64,000 nucleotides of DNA from Mycobacterium sp. GA-0227b (GCF_001499855.1 NZ_LQIK01000010.1:1-64000); one strand, 5' to 3'; positions 1 to 8,616 are shown, numbered from the stretch's first letter. The notes: generated by a model not told the origin, from the sequence alone. Numbers and translations: made by a program.

Positions 1-944
1 GCCTCACAGCCGGGCACCACACACGTCGAATCGCGGTGCTCCAGCGCCCGGCGCAGCCGGCGGCTGATCTGGCGCGTCGTGCGCCCAGCGCCGATCAGCT
101 GCCCGCGGCGTTCCAACCACACCTCACAACTGGCATCACACAACAAATATTGCCGATCGGCCTCAGAGAGCAGCGAACCTAAGTACAGCCAGCCGGCGCG
201 CTTGTCGACATCGCAATGCACGATCACGCTGGTGTGCTGCCCGTGCGGGCGCCGCGCCACCTCAGCGTCCCAGGCCGATTCCACCATCCGCAGGAACGCA
301 TCGGTGAGCGTCGGAAACGCAGGCTGCTGATCACCGGCCGGCTCGCCGGTGTCGTGCTCGCGTTTCCACTCGGTGATCAACGCCTCCAGATGCAACTGCA
401 ACGCCGCGTCGAACGTCGCCGCCTCCACGTGCGGCAGTTTGATCCGGTAGTAGGTGTAGTGCTCATCGGTGTGCTTGCGGATCGACCGCTGCGGCTCAGG
501 CTTGGGGTCAGGCGTAGGGCGCGGTTCGAGTTTGGTCGCGGTGCGCAGCTGGTTGACCGTGGCCACCGACGCCAGCTTCGCGTAATGCTCATCAGAACCA
601 TGGCCCGCGCGCTGGGCGATCACTCCGACCTGATCCAACGACAATCGGCCCTGCGACATTTCGGCGGTGCAGCGCGGGAACTCCTCGAACCGATCAGCGA
701 TCGCAGCCACCGTCTTGGCCGTCGCCTCGGCCATACCCAACTTCCAGGCCACCAACGCCTTGACCGACCGCGCCCCAGTGATCCCCCACAAGTTGTCGTG
801 ATCAAGCTCGGCGACGATCTCCACGATGCGCCCATCAATGGCATTGCGCTGACCCGAAAGCTCCTCCAACTGCCCAAACAACTCCTCCAAACGCTCAAGG
901 CGACTCAAATCCACCTCAACACCAGACGGAGCGAACGAAACCAT
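1..944 (-). CDS. DUF222/HNH endonuclease (13E12 repeat family), 3' end outside the window
   Basis: The reverse strand reads without a stop from an ATG at 944 to the window edge, about 314 codons. It begins MVSFAPSGVEVDLSRLERL, has the helical DUF222 core (ARSVKALVAWKLGMAEATAK, QGRLSLDQVGVIAQRAG), and near the edge shows the run RRLRRALEHRDSTCVVPGC that opens an HNH zinc-finger nuclease domain. The catalytic HNH residues lie beyond the window. Family members are actinobacterial repeat-associated, DNA-damage-linked proteins of unproven function. The start is supported by a -10-like box six bases upstream, giving a leaderless transcript. It differs in sequence from the second 13E12 gene at 46139-47725, so the two are paralogues rather than a recent copy. 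Family assignment is confident; biochemical role is not known. Confidence 0.85.
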   Translation of the reverse strand, partial: MVSFAPSGVEVDLSRLERLEELFGQLEELSGQRNAIDGRIVEIVAELDHDNLWGITGARSVKALVAWKLGMAEATAKTVAAIADRFEEFPRCTAEMSQGRLSLDQVGVIAQRAGHGSDEHYAKLASVATVNQLRTATKLEPRPTPDPKPEPQRSIRKHTDEHYTYYRIKLPHVEAATFDAALQLHLEALITEWKREHDTGEPAGDQQPAFPTLTDAFLRMVESAWDAEVARRPHGQHTSVIVHCDVDKRAGWLYLGSLLSEADRQYLLCDASCEVWLERRGQLIGAGRTTRQISRRLRRALEHRDSTCVVPGCE

Positions 945-973
945 AACCGCATCATGACAGCACCCACCGACAA
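945..973 (-). promoter_or_regulatory. RecA-independent DNA-damage (PafBC-type) promoter, leaderless
   Basis: Read on the reverse strand, TTGTCGGTG (973-965), eight bases, then CATGAT (956-951), six bases, then the ATG at 944. The published mycobacterial RecA_NDp consensus is TTGTCRGTG-N8-TAnnnT. The -35 part matches exactly and the -10 has one mismatch in its first base. The spacing to the ATG predicts a leaderless mRNA. Activity is inferred from the match. Confidence 0.65.
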
Positions 974-1059
974 ATCCGGCCGCCCGGACGGGGAAGCCTT
1001 AACTGTTCACGAATACCTATATATCGAAAACCGGCGAGTGGCAGGCTGATTCGTCGCGA

Positions 1060-2403
1060 CTACCCGATCGAGGAAGGCACCGACCGAGTCGTCCGTCGCA
1101 CGTCGAACTCTAAAGTCAACTGGTTCAACGTCATCGGCAGCGGCTGGTCCGGGCCCGGCTTCGGATCCGACGTCAACTCCAATCGCAAAGCACTCATCAT
1201 GTGCGCCAATAGGGTGCTCGTCACGAGCAGCACCAGATTGCGGCCCGGGCACTCCGCCGGCCCGGCCGAGAACGGCACCAATTGTGGATAGCTCTGGGCG
1301 GTCCCGTCGAGCCAGATCTGGGGCACGAAGGAATGCGCGAACGGCAACAGGTCGTCGTCACGGTGAAATGCGGGCGTGACGATCATCAGCCCTGCGCCCT
1401 TGGCGATGGTCGACCCGTCCGCCCACTGAGTGTCCTCGGTGGTGTCTCGCAGGATTGTCGGCGTGGTCGGCCACAACCGCACCGACTCGAGCACGCATGC
1501 CCGCAGATACGGCCGCAGCGACACACGTTCGGGCTCTGCCGCATCGTCCGACGCCAGCGCCCGCTCGGGCGGATGGGTGGCCAGCAATGCCAGCGCACGC
1601 AGTGACGCCATGCCGGCCGCGTCGAATGCGAAGAGCCACTGCGGCATCTGTCCCACCGGATCCACCGCGCCGCTCGACGGCGTCTGCGCGACGACGCCCG
1701 CTAGACTTCCCGGCTCCGGATCCTCGACGTAACGGTGCAGACCCTCGAGGAACTTCGCGCGTGCACGGTAATGCGGCAGCGACAGAAACGACCAGTTGCC
1801 TGCCTTGCGCAGCCGCATCAGCGCATCGGTGATCAATTCGTCGTCTCGCGCACGGTCACCGAGCACCAGGCGACGCACCAGGCGCCACCACGCCGTCATG
1901 AACCGCGCCGAATCCAGACGGCCCCGCCTGGCCGCGTCGTCCACCAGTTCCCGGGCTTCCTCGGTGATCGTCCGCGCGAACGAGTCGGCCAGCCGATGGA
2001 TGTCTGCGCCGCTGTCCAGCACGGCGTCGTTGTATTCGCGCCGCTGCTGACGGATGGGCCCGCGGGAGATCAACACGCCGTGCGGCTGAAACCACTGCAA
2101 CGCCTTGCGTTTTTCCGTGTTGGCCGGATGAAACGGTGTCGGTGCCTGCGCCAGCACCCGGCCGACGTCCTCGGGATCCAGGATCACCACCATGCGCCTG
2201 CCGGGCACCGCCAATTCCACCGGGCCGCGGCCGAACTCGCGCCGCAGGCTCTGCATCCGCTGCACCGCGCGGGAGTCCGCTTGGACCGCTTCAAGTATTC
2301 GGACGACGGGCCGCCGTCGCGCGAGCACTCCCGCCGCGATCGACGCGGCGCCGAGGTCGACCAGAGTGGCCGCGGCACGGGCGCCGGTGAGTCGTTTCGT
2401 CAC
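1060..2403 (-). CDS. Cytochrome P450
   Basis: A 447-residue haem-thiolate monooxygenase, normal in length for a bacterial P450. It has the K-helix ExxR as ESVR (306-309) and the haem loop FSAGPAECPG (378-387) with the thiolate Cys at 385. The I-helix oxygen-binding stretch reads AAGMAS (262-267), with Ser where Thr is usual. The start is a GTG at 2403 whose upstream region is shared with the divergent crotonase gene at 2446. No ferredoxin or reductase gene is adjacent, so electron partners must be encoded elsewhere. Family assignment is secure. The CYP subfamily and substrate cannot be read from sequence alone, although mycobacterial P450s commonly act on lipids, sterols or xenobiotics. Confidence 0.93.
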   Translation of the reverse strand: MTKRLTGARAAATLVDLGAASIAAGVLARRRPVVRILEAVQADSRAVQRMQSLRREFGRGPVELAVPGRRMVVILDPEDVGRVLAQAPTPFHPANTEKRKALQWFQPHGVLISRGPIRQQRREYNDAVLDSGADIHRLADSFARTITEEARELVDDAARRGRLDSARFMTAWWRLVRRLVLGDRARDDELITDALMRLRKAGNWSFLSLPHYRARAKFLEGLHRYVEDPEPGSLAGVVAQTPSSGAVDPVGQMPQWLFAFDAAGMASLRALALLATHPPERALASDDAAEPERVSLRPYLRACVLESVRLWPTTPTILRDTTEDTQWADGSTIAKGAGLMIVTPAFHRDDDLLPFAHSFVPQIWLDGTAQSYPQLVPFSAGPAECPGRNLVLLVTSTLLAHMMSALRLELTSDPKPGPDQPLPMTLNQLTLEFDVRRTTRSVPSSIG

Positions 2404-2445
2404 CGATCCCGGTTACCCGTCGCTTCCTCTGCCAAACTTGCAGTC

Positions 2446-3360
2446 ATGACGCCGCCCGAGTCCGAGTCGCAGTTCGAAACCCTGCTCTACACCGCCGATC
2501 CGCCCATCGCCACCATCACCCTGAATCGCCCGGACCACCTCAACACCATCGTTCCGCCGATGCCCGACGAGATCGAGAAGGCGGTCGGGCTTGCCGAACG
2601 CGACCCGGCGGTCAAGGTGATCGTGTTGCGTGGCGCCGGGCGTGCGTTCTCCGGCGGCTACGACTTCGGCGGCGGCTTCACCCACTGGGGCGCCGCAATG
2701 ACCACCGACGGCCGCTGGGACCCGGGCAAGGATTTCGCGATGGTCAGCGCCCGTGAGACCGGCCCCACGCAGAAGTTCATGGCCATCTGGCGGGCGTCCA
2801 AACCCGTCATCGCCCAGGTACACGGCTGGTGCGTCGGCGGGGCCAGTGACTACGCGCTGTGCGCCGACATCGTGATCGCCAGCGACGACGCGGTCATCGG
2901 CACGCCGTACGCCCGCATGTGGGGCGCCTACCTCACCGGAATGTGGCTCTACCGGTTGAGCCTGGCGAAGGTGAAGTGGCACTCGTTGACCGGTGAGCCG
3001 TTGACCGGAAAGGAAGCCGCCGCAGTCGAACTCATCAACGAATCCGTCCCGTTCGAGAATCTCGAGGCCCGCGTCCAGGAGATCGCTCACAAGCTCGCGC
3101 GAATCCCGCTGTCGCAGTTGCAGGCGCAGAAACTCATCGTCAACCAGGCATACGAGAACATGGGCCTGGCCTCGACCCAGACGCTCGGCGGGATACTCGA
3201 CGGGCTCATGCGCAACACCCCCGACGCGTTGTCCTTCATTGAAACCGCTGCGACTCAAGGCGTTCGGAGCGCAATCGAACAACGAGATGGGCCGTGGGGC
3301 GACTACAGCCAGGCACCCCCCGAGAAGCGGCCCGACCCGTCACACGTCATCGAGCCGTGA
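2446..3360 (+). CDS. Enoyl-CoA hydratase/isomerase (crotonase) family protein
   Basis: A 304-residue crotonase-fold protein. The oxyanion-hole segments are visible as GAGRAFSGGYDF (63-74) and VHGWCVGGASDYALCADI (125-142). Aligning these by eye with classical hydratases, the first catalytic Glu corresponds to Asp135 and the second to Tyr154 (IGTPYARMW), so ordinary hydratase chemistry is doubtful. An isomerase, hydrolase or lyase of the superfamily is equally possible. The ATG at 2446 was chosen because the reading frame continues upstream only antisense to the P450 gene, and the crotonase fold begins about 12 residues after this Met. It is divergent from the P450 and ends at a strong hairpin. 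Confidence 0.88.
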   Translation: MTPPESESQFETLLYTADPPIATITLNRPDHLNTIVPPMPDEIEKAVGLAERDPAVKVIVLRGAGRAFSGGYDFGGGFTHWGAAMTTDGRWDPGKDFAMVSARETGPTQKFMAIWRASKPVIAQVHGWCVGGASDYALCADIVIASDDAVIGTPYARMWGAYLTGMWLYRLSLAKVKWHSLTGEPLTGKEAAAVELINESVPFENLEARVQEIAHKLARIPLSQLQAQKLIVNQAYENMGLASTQTLGGILDGLMRNTPDALSFIETAATQGVRSAIEQRDGPWGDYSQAPPEKRPDPSHVIEP

Positions 3361-3361
3361 C

Positions 3362-3406
3362 GGCGTGGCATGACCGTATAGCCACAGACCGGTTATGCGT
3401 CACGCC
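3362..3406. terminator. Bidirectional hairpin between convergent genes
   Basis: GGCGTG-GCATGACCG (3362-3376) pairs with CGGTTATGCGTCACGCC (3390-3406), with a two-base bulge, one G-U pair and a 13-base loop. It follows the crotonase stop directly and contains the stop codon of the convergent membrane-protein gene. There is no long U tract, as is common for mycobacterial terminators. Confidence 0.6.
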
Positions 3407-4238
3407 GCCGCAGCCCGCCCAGCATCGAAACGAGCACGCCGAGCACCACCAACACGCCACCGGCCGCGAGGCTCAGATTCAGCCAGTGATGGAAGCTGTC
3501 TTCGGCGTGTCTGACCATCACGTCGGCCACCTCGCGAATGTCCCCGGAGAGCCGGTTGAGTGCATCGTTGATGTGACGGCGCACCACCTCCAACGCGGCC
3601 CAGCCCGCAGCGCCGACGATCAGCGCTGAAACGCCGAGCGCCGCAATGGCTTTGCCGCGGCGGCGGGCAGCCGCGACCGTCAGCAGCGCGAACACCCCGG
3701 TCAGGATCGTCGCGCCGATGCTGACCCACGGCCCCCACGTCGACACCTGCTTGAGCTGACCCGGCCGCCACGTGTCCGAGATCGACACCGGAACGGGCAG
3801 CGATTCTGGGGTCTCGACGCCGAAGTTGCCCAACGTCCGGCGGAACGACTCGTCGGCGAGCATCGGAGCCAGGTCGACGATCCACTCGTCGGTGCCCTCC
3901 ACGTGTTGCGCCGAGTCGGTGAACATCCACCGGTGTCCGATGGCGTTGGCCAACCCGAATTGGCCCGGGAATGTCGGGTTGGCCGTGTAGGCCGAGGCCA
4001 CCCCGCTGATGAAGGAGTTGTCGACGTCGTAGCCCTTCTCCGACAGCATCGAGGTGACCTCGGTCGTGAGGACGCCGGCCATCGCCTTCTGCAGTTGCGG
4101 GTCTTCGGCCGCCGAGGCGGCGAGCGCCGCGTAGCCGTTGGCGTCGACCACGTTTCGTTGCGCCCACATCGTCGGGACGGCCACCGCCAGCAGGACGGTG
4201 GTGACGAGCCAGAACAACACGGTCGCGAGCAGCCGCAC
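3393..4238 (-). CDS. Conserved membrane protein of unknown function
   Basis: 281 residues, GTG start at 4238 preceded by a strong GAAGGAGG ribosome site. There is an N-terminal hydrophobic helix (about 3-23), a long predicted extracytoplasmic segment (about 25-165) with no recognised enzyme motif, then two hydrophobic helices (about 170-215) and a final one (about 250-272) ending in an arginine-rich tail. I do not recognise the family. The topology, one large outside loop between the first and second helices, suggests an envelope protein rather than a transporter. It lies downstream of the aldehyde dehydrogenase gene with a perfect inverted repeat between them. Confidence 0.75.
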   Translation of the reverse strand: MRLLATVLFWLVTTVLLAVAVPTMWAQRNVVDANGYAALAASAAEDPQLQKAMAGVLTTEVTSMLSEKGYDVDNSFISGVASAYTANPTFPGQFGLANAIGHRWMFTDSAQHVEGTDEWIVDLAPMLADESFRRTLGNFGVETPESLPVPVSISDTWRPGQLKQVSTWGPWVSIGATILTGVFALLTVAAARRRGKAIAALGVSALIVGAAGWAALEVVRRHINDALNRLSGDIREVADVMVRHAEDSFHHWLNLSLAAGGVLVVLGVLVSMLGGLRRRDA

Positions 4239-4258
4239 GCGCGTCCTCCTTCACCGAA

Positions 4259-4307
4259 AGTACGGTTTCTGACACCAAACGCGAGTAACCGCGTCAGAAA
4301 CCGTACT
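4259..4307 (-). promoter_or_regulatory. Perfect 15-bp inverted repeat between aldehyde dehydrogenase and membrane-protein genes
   Basis: AGTACGGTTTCTGAC at 4259-4273 and its exact reverse complement at 4293-4307, separated by 19 bases. As RNA on the reverse strand it would form a 15-bp stem ending a few bases before the ribosome site of the next gene. It could terminate the upstream gene, act as an attenuator, or be a two-site protein operator. It lacks a U tract, so the class is undecided. Confidence 0.6.
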
Positions 4308-4334
4308 CCCGCCGTCGATTGAGCCGGACGTTCG

Positions 4335-5855
4335 TTACTTGGCGGCCCGCTTCGGGGTGATCAGCGCCAGCTTCGTCATCAGCTTGTTCATCCGCTTCAG
4401 CGCCCGGGGCGAGTTGTTGTAGTAGTTGCCGCCCGCGCCGACATTTGTGCGCGGCGCCACCACGGCCTCCTGGCGGCAGTACTTGCGGAGTCCCTCGGCC
4501 GCGCCGAACCGGGCTCCCAGGCCCGACGTCTTCCAGCCGCCCATCGGCGCCGTCGTGCACATCAGGTTCGAGATCACGTCGTTGACGTTCACCGCACCGC
4601 AGTCCAGGTGTACCGCAACGTCTTTCGCCCGATCGATGTCTTTGGAGAAGACGGCGGCACTCAACCCGTACGGGCTGTCGTTGGCCAGCCGGACCGCCTC
4701 GTCGACGCTGGCGACCTTCATGATCGGCAACGTCGGACCGAAGGTCTCCTCGGTCATGCACAGCATCGAGTGGTCCACGTCGACCAGCACGGTGGGCGGA
4801 TAGAAGTTACCCGGTCCACCCTCGGGACGCTTGCCGCCGGTCAACGCCCGCGCGCCCTTCGCCAGCGCGTCTTCGACGTGCCGGGCCGTGACGGCAACCT
4901 GCGACTCGTCGATCAGCGAGCCGAAGTCGTATCCGTCGCCCGCGCCCATTTTCAGCTTCTCGACGTCGCGCACCACCGCGGCGACGAACCGGTCGTAGAC
5001 CGACTCCAAGACGTAGACCCGCTCCACCGACACGCACGTCTGCCCGGCGTTGAAGAACGCGCCCCACACCGCGGCATGCGCGGCGAGATCGATGTCGGCG
5101 TCCTCGAGCACGATCATCGGATCCTTGCCGCCGAGCTCGAGGCTGACCGGGGTGAGGCGGCGGGCGGCGCGCTCCATCACCTTCGCGCCCGTGGCACTGG
5201 AGCCGGTGAACTGAATGAAGTCGCAGTTGTCGATGACGGCCTCGGAGACCTCCCGCGCGCCCTGCGCCAACGCCAGCACCTCCGGTGCTCCCGAGTCCAG
5301 CCAGCCGCGCAGGAGCAGTTCGGCCGTCAACGGCGTGCGCTCCGACGGCTTGAGCAGTACGGCGCAGCCCGCCGCCAGCGCACCGAGCGCGTCCATCAAC
5401 GCGTTGGCCACCGGGTAGTTCCACGGCGCGATGATGCCGACGACCGGGCGGGGCCGGTAGTGCACCTCGATCTTCTTGATCGACAGGAACGGCAGCGACG
5501 CCGGCCTGCGCTCGGGAGCGAGCGCCTTCTCCATCGTCTTGATGTAGTAGGACGCGATCATGATCAACAGCGGCACTTCCTGCGCCGCGTCGACGGCCGA
5601 CTTGCCGGTCTCCTTGATCAGCAGCGACTCGATCTCGTCGCGGTGCTCACCGAGCCACACCGCGTAGCGCGCCAACACCTTGGCGCGCCCCTTGGCGCCG
5701 CGCGCCTCCCACTGCCGTTGCGCCTCCCGCAGGCCGGCCGCGATGCGCGGCACGTCGGCGGGGTCGGTCCAGCGCACGGTGCCTGCGACGGCTCCGGTCG
5801 CGGGATTGTGGATGGTGCTGGTGTCGGGTAGGTCAACATCGGACGTCGCAGTCAT
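4335..5855 (-). CDS. NAD(P)-dependent aldehyde dehydrogenase, succinate-semialdehyde-dehydrogenase-like
   Basis: 506 residues, full length for the family. Visible motifs are the cofactor/oxyanion Asn region APWNYPVANAL, the FTGSSATGAKV nucleotide loop, the general base Glu in LELGGKDP and the catalytic Cys in NAGQTCVSVERVYV. The TCVS(V)ER context and FTGSSATG loop resemble the mycobacterial GabD2-like subgroup. The C-terminal tail after VAPRTNVG is basic and somewhat longer than usual. ATG start at 5855. Oxidation of an aliphatic or semialdehyde substrate to the acid is expected. The substrate cannot be named with confidence, and no degradation operon surrounds it. Confidence 0.92.
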   Translation of the reverse strand: MTATSDVDLPDTSTIHNPATGAVAGTVRWTDPADVPRIAAGLREAQRQWEARGAKGRAKVLARYAVWLGEHRDEIESLLIKETGKSAVDAAQEVPLLIMIASYYIKTMEKALAPERRPASLPFLSIKKIEVHYRPRPVVGIIAPWNYPVANALMDALGALAAGCAVLLKPSERTPLTAELLLRGWLDSGAPEVLALAQGAREVSEAVIDNCDFIQFTGSSATGAKVMERAARRLTPVSLELGGKDPMIVLEDADIDLAAHAAVWGAFFNAGQTCVSVERVYVLESVYDRFVAAVVRDVEKLKMGAGDGYDFGSLIDESQVAVTARHVEDALAKGARALTGGKRPEGGPGNFYPPTVLVDVDHSMLCMTEETFGPTLPIMKVASVDEAVRLANDSPYGLSAAVFSKDIDRAKDVAVHLDCGAVNVNDVISNLMCTTAPMGGWKTSGLGARFGAAEGLRKYCRQEAVVAPRTNVGAGGNYYNNSPRALKRMNKLMTKLALITPKRAAK

Positions 5856-5928
5856 GACCCCATGCTAACCATCTCGTGTGATCCAGATCGCAGGGGCGTT
5901 GACATGTGTCAAGTCGGCGGCCAGCGGG

Positions 5929-6444
5929 TCAGGCGATCCCCCGGATATACGCCGCCTGCCCGAGATGCTGCGCTCCGTCATCGACGATGCTCACCAGGCG
6001 CACGCTTGCGGTCACCGGGGGGTTCCACCGGTCGTCGACGATTCGGCTCAGTTCCTCGACCGTGACCGACGCGATGTATTCGAGCGTCGCCTTGTGTACG
6101 GCGTGGGAGTACCCGGCGAGCAGATCCGCCGATACGCGCACCCGGCCCACTTCCTCGGGGCTGTGCCCGTAGCCCATGTCGTCCCGGGGCAGGTCGAGGC
6201 CGAACCGGTCGACCCACCCGTCGCGCAACCACACCTGCTCGGTGCCGGCGATGTCGCTGATCTGGACGTCCTGTTGGCGGGCGCTGTGCCAGATCAACCA
6301 CGCGATGCTGTTGGCCGTCGCCGTCGGGCGGAAGAACGCGGTCTCGTCGGTCAGCCCGTCGGTGAGGTTCTCGACATGTTCGATGAGCCGGGTGAACGAG
6401 TCGCGCAGAAGTTCACGGACCGCCGCCACGTCTGAGTCAGCCAT
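5929..6444 (-). CDS. DinB/DUF664-family protein (possible thiol transferase)
   Basis: 171 residues with the DinB four-helix pattern: an N-terminal helix (VAAVRELLRDSFTRLIEHVE), the conserved NSIAWLIWHSARQQDVQISD metal-binding helix with its His, and a C-terminal DDGAQHLGQAAYIRGI helix with a second His. These are the usual metal ligands of DinB-like mycothiol/bacillithiol S-transferases. In actinobacteria this suggests mycothiol-dependent detoxification, but no substrate is indicated. A second member of the superfamily, of a different subgroup, lies at 10774-11286. Start is the ATG at 6444. Confidence 0.82.
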   Translation of the reverse strand: MADSDVAAVRELLRDSFTRLIEHVENLTDGLTDETAFFRPTATANSIAWLIWHSARQQDVQISDIAGTEQVWLRDGWVDRFGLDLPRDDMGYGHSPEEVGRVRVSADLLAGYSHAVHKATLEYIASVTVEELSRIVDDRWNPPVTASVRLVSIVDDGAQHLGQAAYIRGIA

Positions 6445-6461
6445 GACCTCGACGTTATACG

Positions 6462-6851
6462 TCAGCCCTGCGGTCGCGCGCCGTGAAAGACGGCCTCGAT
6501 GTTGTTGCCGTCCGGATCACGCACGAAGGCGCCGTAATAGCCGGGGTGGTATTCCGGCCACAACCTCGGAGCGTGCAGCGACTCGGCGCCGGCCTCCAAT
6601 GCGGCGTCGTAGAAGGCCTGCACCGCGTCGGTGTCGGCGGCCTGGAACGCGAAGTGCACCTCGCGGTTGGGACCCGCCGCGTCACCGGCGCTCATGTCGG
6701 CGATCCAGAAGTCGGGTTTCCCCTCCGTGCCGTAACCGATGGCGACCTGATAATCCATCTGGCGGGTGAAGCCGAGCACGCCCAGGACCTTGTCGTAGAA
6801 CGCCTTCGATCTGTCCCAGTCCGCGCAGTTGATTCCGAAGTGATCGATCAT
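6462..6851 (-). CDS. VOC (glyoxalase/bleomycin-resistance) family protein
   Basis: 129 residues forming one complete VOC unit: MIDHFGINCADWDRSKAFYD at the N terminus, a central substrate strand region (EVHFAFQAADTDAVQAFYDA) and the closing GAFVRDPDGNNIEAVFHG. Putative metal ligands are His4, the His in EVHFAF and the Glu in NNIEAVF. The frame is open far upstream, but the ATG at 6851 is where the fold begins, 22 bases from the divergent gene at 6874. The reaction is not predictable, since the family includes isomerases, dioxygenases and antibiotic-binding proteins. Separated by 17 bases from the DinB-like gene, so probably co-transcribed with it. Confidence 0.87.
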   Translation of the reverse strand: MIDHFGINCADWDRSKAFYDKVLGVLGFTRQMDYQVAIGYGTEGKPDFWIADMSAGDAAGPNREVHFAFQAADTDAVQAFYDAALEAGAESLHAPRLWPEYHPGYYGAFVRDPDGNNIEAVFHGARPQG

Positions 6852-6861
6852 CGCCACATCG

Positions 6862-6867
6862 TAGATT
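6862..6867 (+). promoter_or_regulatory. -10 box TAGATT for a leaderless amidohydrolase transcript
   Basis: TAGATT lies exactly six bases before the ATG at 6874, the spacing expected when transcription begins at the start codon. No ribosome site precedes the gene, consistent with leaderless translation. No clear -35 is seen. Confidence 0.5.
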
Positions 6868-6873
6868 CGACGT

Positions 6874-8616
6874 ATGACATACGAACTCGTCATTCGCGGC
6901 GGCACCATCGTCGACGGCCTCGGCGGCGAACCGTACGTCGGCGACGTCGCGGTCTCCGACGGCGTGATAGCGGCGGTCGGCACCGACGGCGTTCCGGTGG
7001 GCAGCGGCGCGCGTGAGATCGACGCGACGGGGCTGCTCGTCACCCCGGGATTCGTCGACCTGCACACCCACTACGACGGCCAGGCGATCTGGTCGGACCG
7101 GCTGAACCCGTCGTCGGCGCACGGTGTCACGACCGCGGTGATGGGCAACTGCGGGGTCGGCTTCGCCCCATGCCGCGCCGAGGATCACGAGGTGCTCGTC
7201 GACGTGATGGCGGGCGTCGAGGACATCCCCGGGGTGGTGATGGTCGACGGGTTGCCGTGGGACTGGGAGACATTCCCCGAATACCTCGACGCGCTGGACT
7301 CGCGCCGCAGGGATATCGATGTGGCCGCATATCTTCCGCACTCGCCGCTGCGGGTGTATGTGATGGGTCGTCGCGGTGCCGACCGCGAACCCGCCACGCC
7401 CGAGGATCTCGCGCGGATGAAGGCGCTGGCCAAGGAGGCGGTCGAGGTCGGCGCGCTGGGCTTCGCGTCGTCGCGGTTCTCGTTCCACAAGACCGCCAGC
7501 GGTGAGCTCATCCCGACCTACGACGCCGCGCAGGCCGAGATCGACGCGATCGCGGCAGGTGTCGCCGAGGGCGGCGGCGGGCTGATCCAATTCGTCCCCG
7601 ACATCGCCGCCGGCGGTTACGCAGGAGTGCTGCAGTCGGTTTTCGAGGCCGCGCAGGACCACGGGTTGCCGGTGACGTTCACGCTGGCGACGGGCAACTC
7701 CGGCGATCCGATCTGGCCGGACGCGATCACGATGGTCGAGAAGTTCAACTCCGCCGCCACCCCGGACTCGGCAATCACCGCCCAGATGTTCCCGCGCCCA
7801 ATCGGTTTGGTGATCGGACTGGAGCTGACCGGGAATCCGTTCGTGTTCTACCCCAGCTATCAGGAGATCGCGGACCTGCCGCTGGCCGAACGCGTTGCCG
7901 AAATGCGCAAGCCGGACGTGCGCGCCCGCATCCTCGCCGACAAGCCCGCCGAGGGCGGACATCCGCTGCTGTACCTGGCCCAGGCATGGAACTGGATCTT
8001 CCCGCTGACGGAGAACCCGAACTACGAGCCCGATCCGTCGACGTCGATCGCGGCGCGGGCCGCCGCTCGCGGCGTCACCCCGATGGAAGAGGCCTACGAC
8101 CGCCTACTAGACGACGACGGCCACGCAATGCTGCTGGTGGCGATGGCCAACTTCGAGAACAACTCGCTCGACACCGTCGGTGAACTGATGCGCCGCGACG
8201 ACGTCGTGCTGGGTCTCGGCGACGGCGGTGCCCACTACGGAATGATCTGCGACGCAAGCTATCCGACGTTTTTGCTGGCGCACTGGGCGCGGGACCGCGC
8301 GAAGAGCAGGCTCGGTGTCGCCGAGGCGGTCCGCGAGTTGACCTCGGTGCCGGCCCGGGTGGCCGGCCTGGCCGACCGCGGCCGAATAGCGGTGGGCTAC
8401 AAGGCCGATCTGAACGTGATCGACCATGACGCGCTGCGGTTGCACAAGCCCGTCATCACCAACGATCTGCCCGCCGGCGGCCGCCGCCTGGACCAGAGCG
8501 CCGACGGCTATGTCGCGACCGTCGTGTCGGGCGAGATCATCGCCGAGAACGGGGTGCCCACCGCCGCCCGACCCGGCAGGTTGATCCGCGGCCGGCAACC
8601 GGCGCCCGCTGCATGA
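6874..8616 (+). CDS. Amidohydrolase, N-acyl-D-amino-acid deacylase-like
   Basis: 580 residues of the amidohydrolase superfamily. The N terminus has the composite beta-sandwich start MTYELVIRGGTIVDG and the first metal motif GFVDLHTHYDGQ (HxH, about 62-66). Later come the GVTTAVMGNCGVGFAPC signature of D-aminoacylase-type enzymes, GDGGAHYG (metal Asp region) and the C-terminal ADLNVIDHDALRL strand. The substrate could be an N-acyl-D-amino acid, but many mycobacterial relatives are annotated only by family. ATG start with a leaderless -10 box. The stop overlaps the next start (ATGA), which points to translational coupling with the carboxymuconolactone-decarboxylase-like gene. Confidence 0.87.
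   Translation: MTYELVIRGGTIVDGLGGEPYVGDVAVSDGVIAAVGTDGVPVGSGAREIDATGLLVTPGFVDLHTHYDGQAIWSDRLNPSSAHGVTTAVMGNCGVGFAPCRAEDHEVLVDVMAGVEDIPGVVMVDGLPWDWETFPEYLDALDSRRRDIDVAAYLPHSPLRVYVMGRRGADREPATPEDLARMKALAKEAVEVGALGFASSRFSFHKTASGELIPTYDAAQAEIDAIAAGVAEGGGGLIQFVPDIAAGGYAGVLQSVFEAAQDHGLPVTFTLATGNSGDPIWPDAITMVEKFNSAATPDSAITAQMFPRPIGLVIGLELTGNPFVFYPSYQEIADLPLAERVAEMRKPDVRARILADKPAEGGHPLLYLAQAWNWIFPLTENPNYEPDPSTSIAARAAARGVTPMEEAYDRLLDDDGHAMLLVAMANFENNSLDTVGELMRRDDVVLGLGDGGAHYGMICDASYPTFLLAHWARDRAKSRLGVAEAVRELTSVPARVAGLADRGRIAVGYKADLNVIDHDALRLHKPVITNDLPAGGRRLDQSADGYVATVVSGEIIAENGVPTAARPGRLIRGRQPAPAA

Noticed and set aside
1735..2445. Open frame running from inside the P450 into the crotonase
   Set aside because: The part before 2446 is antisense to a well-supported P450 and has no homology pattern; it is only an open upstream extension.
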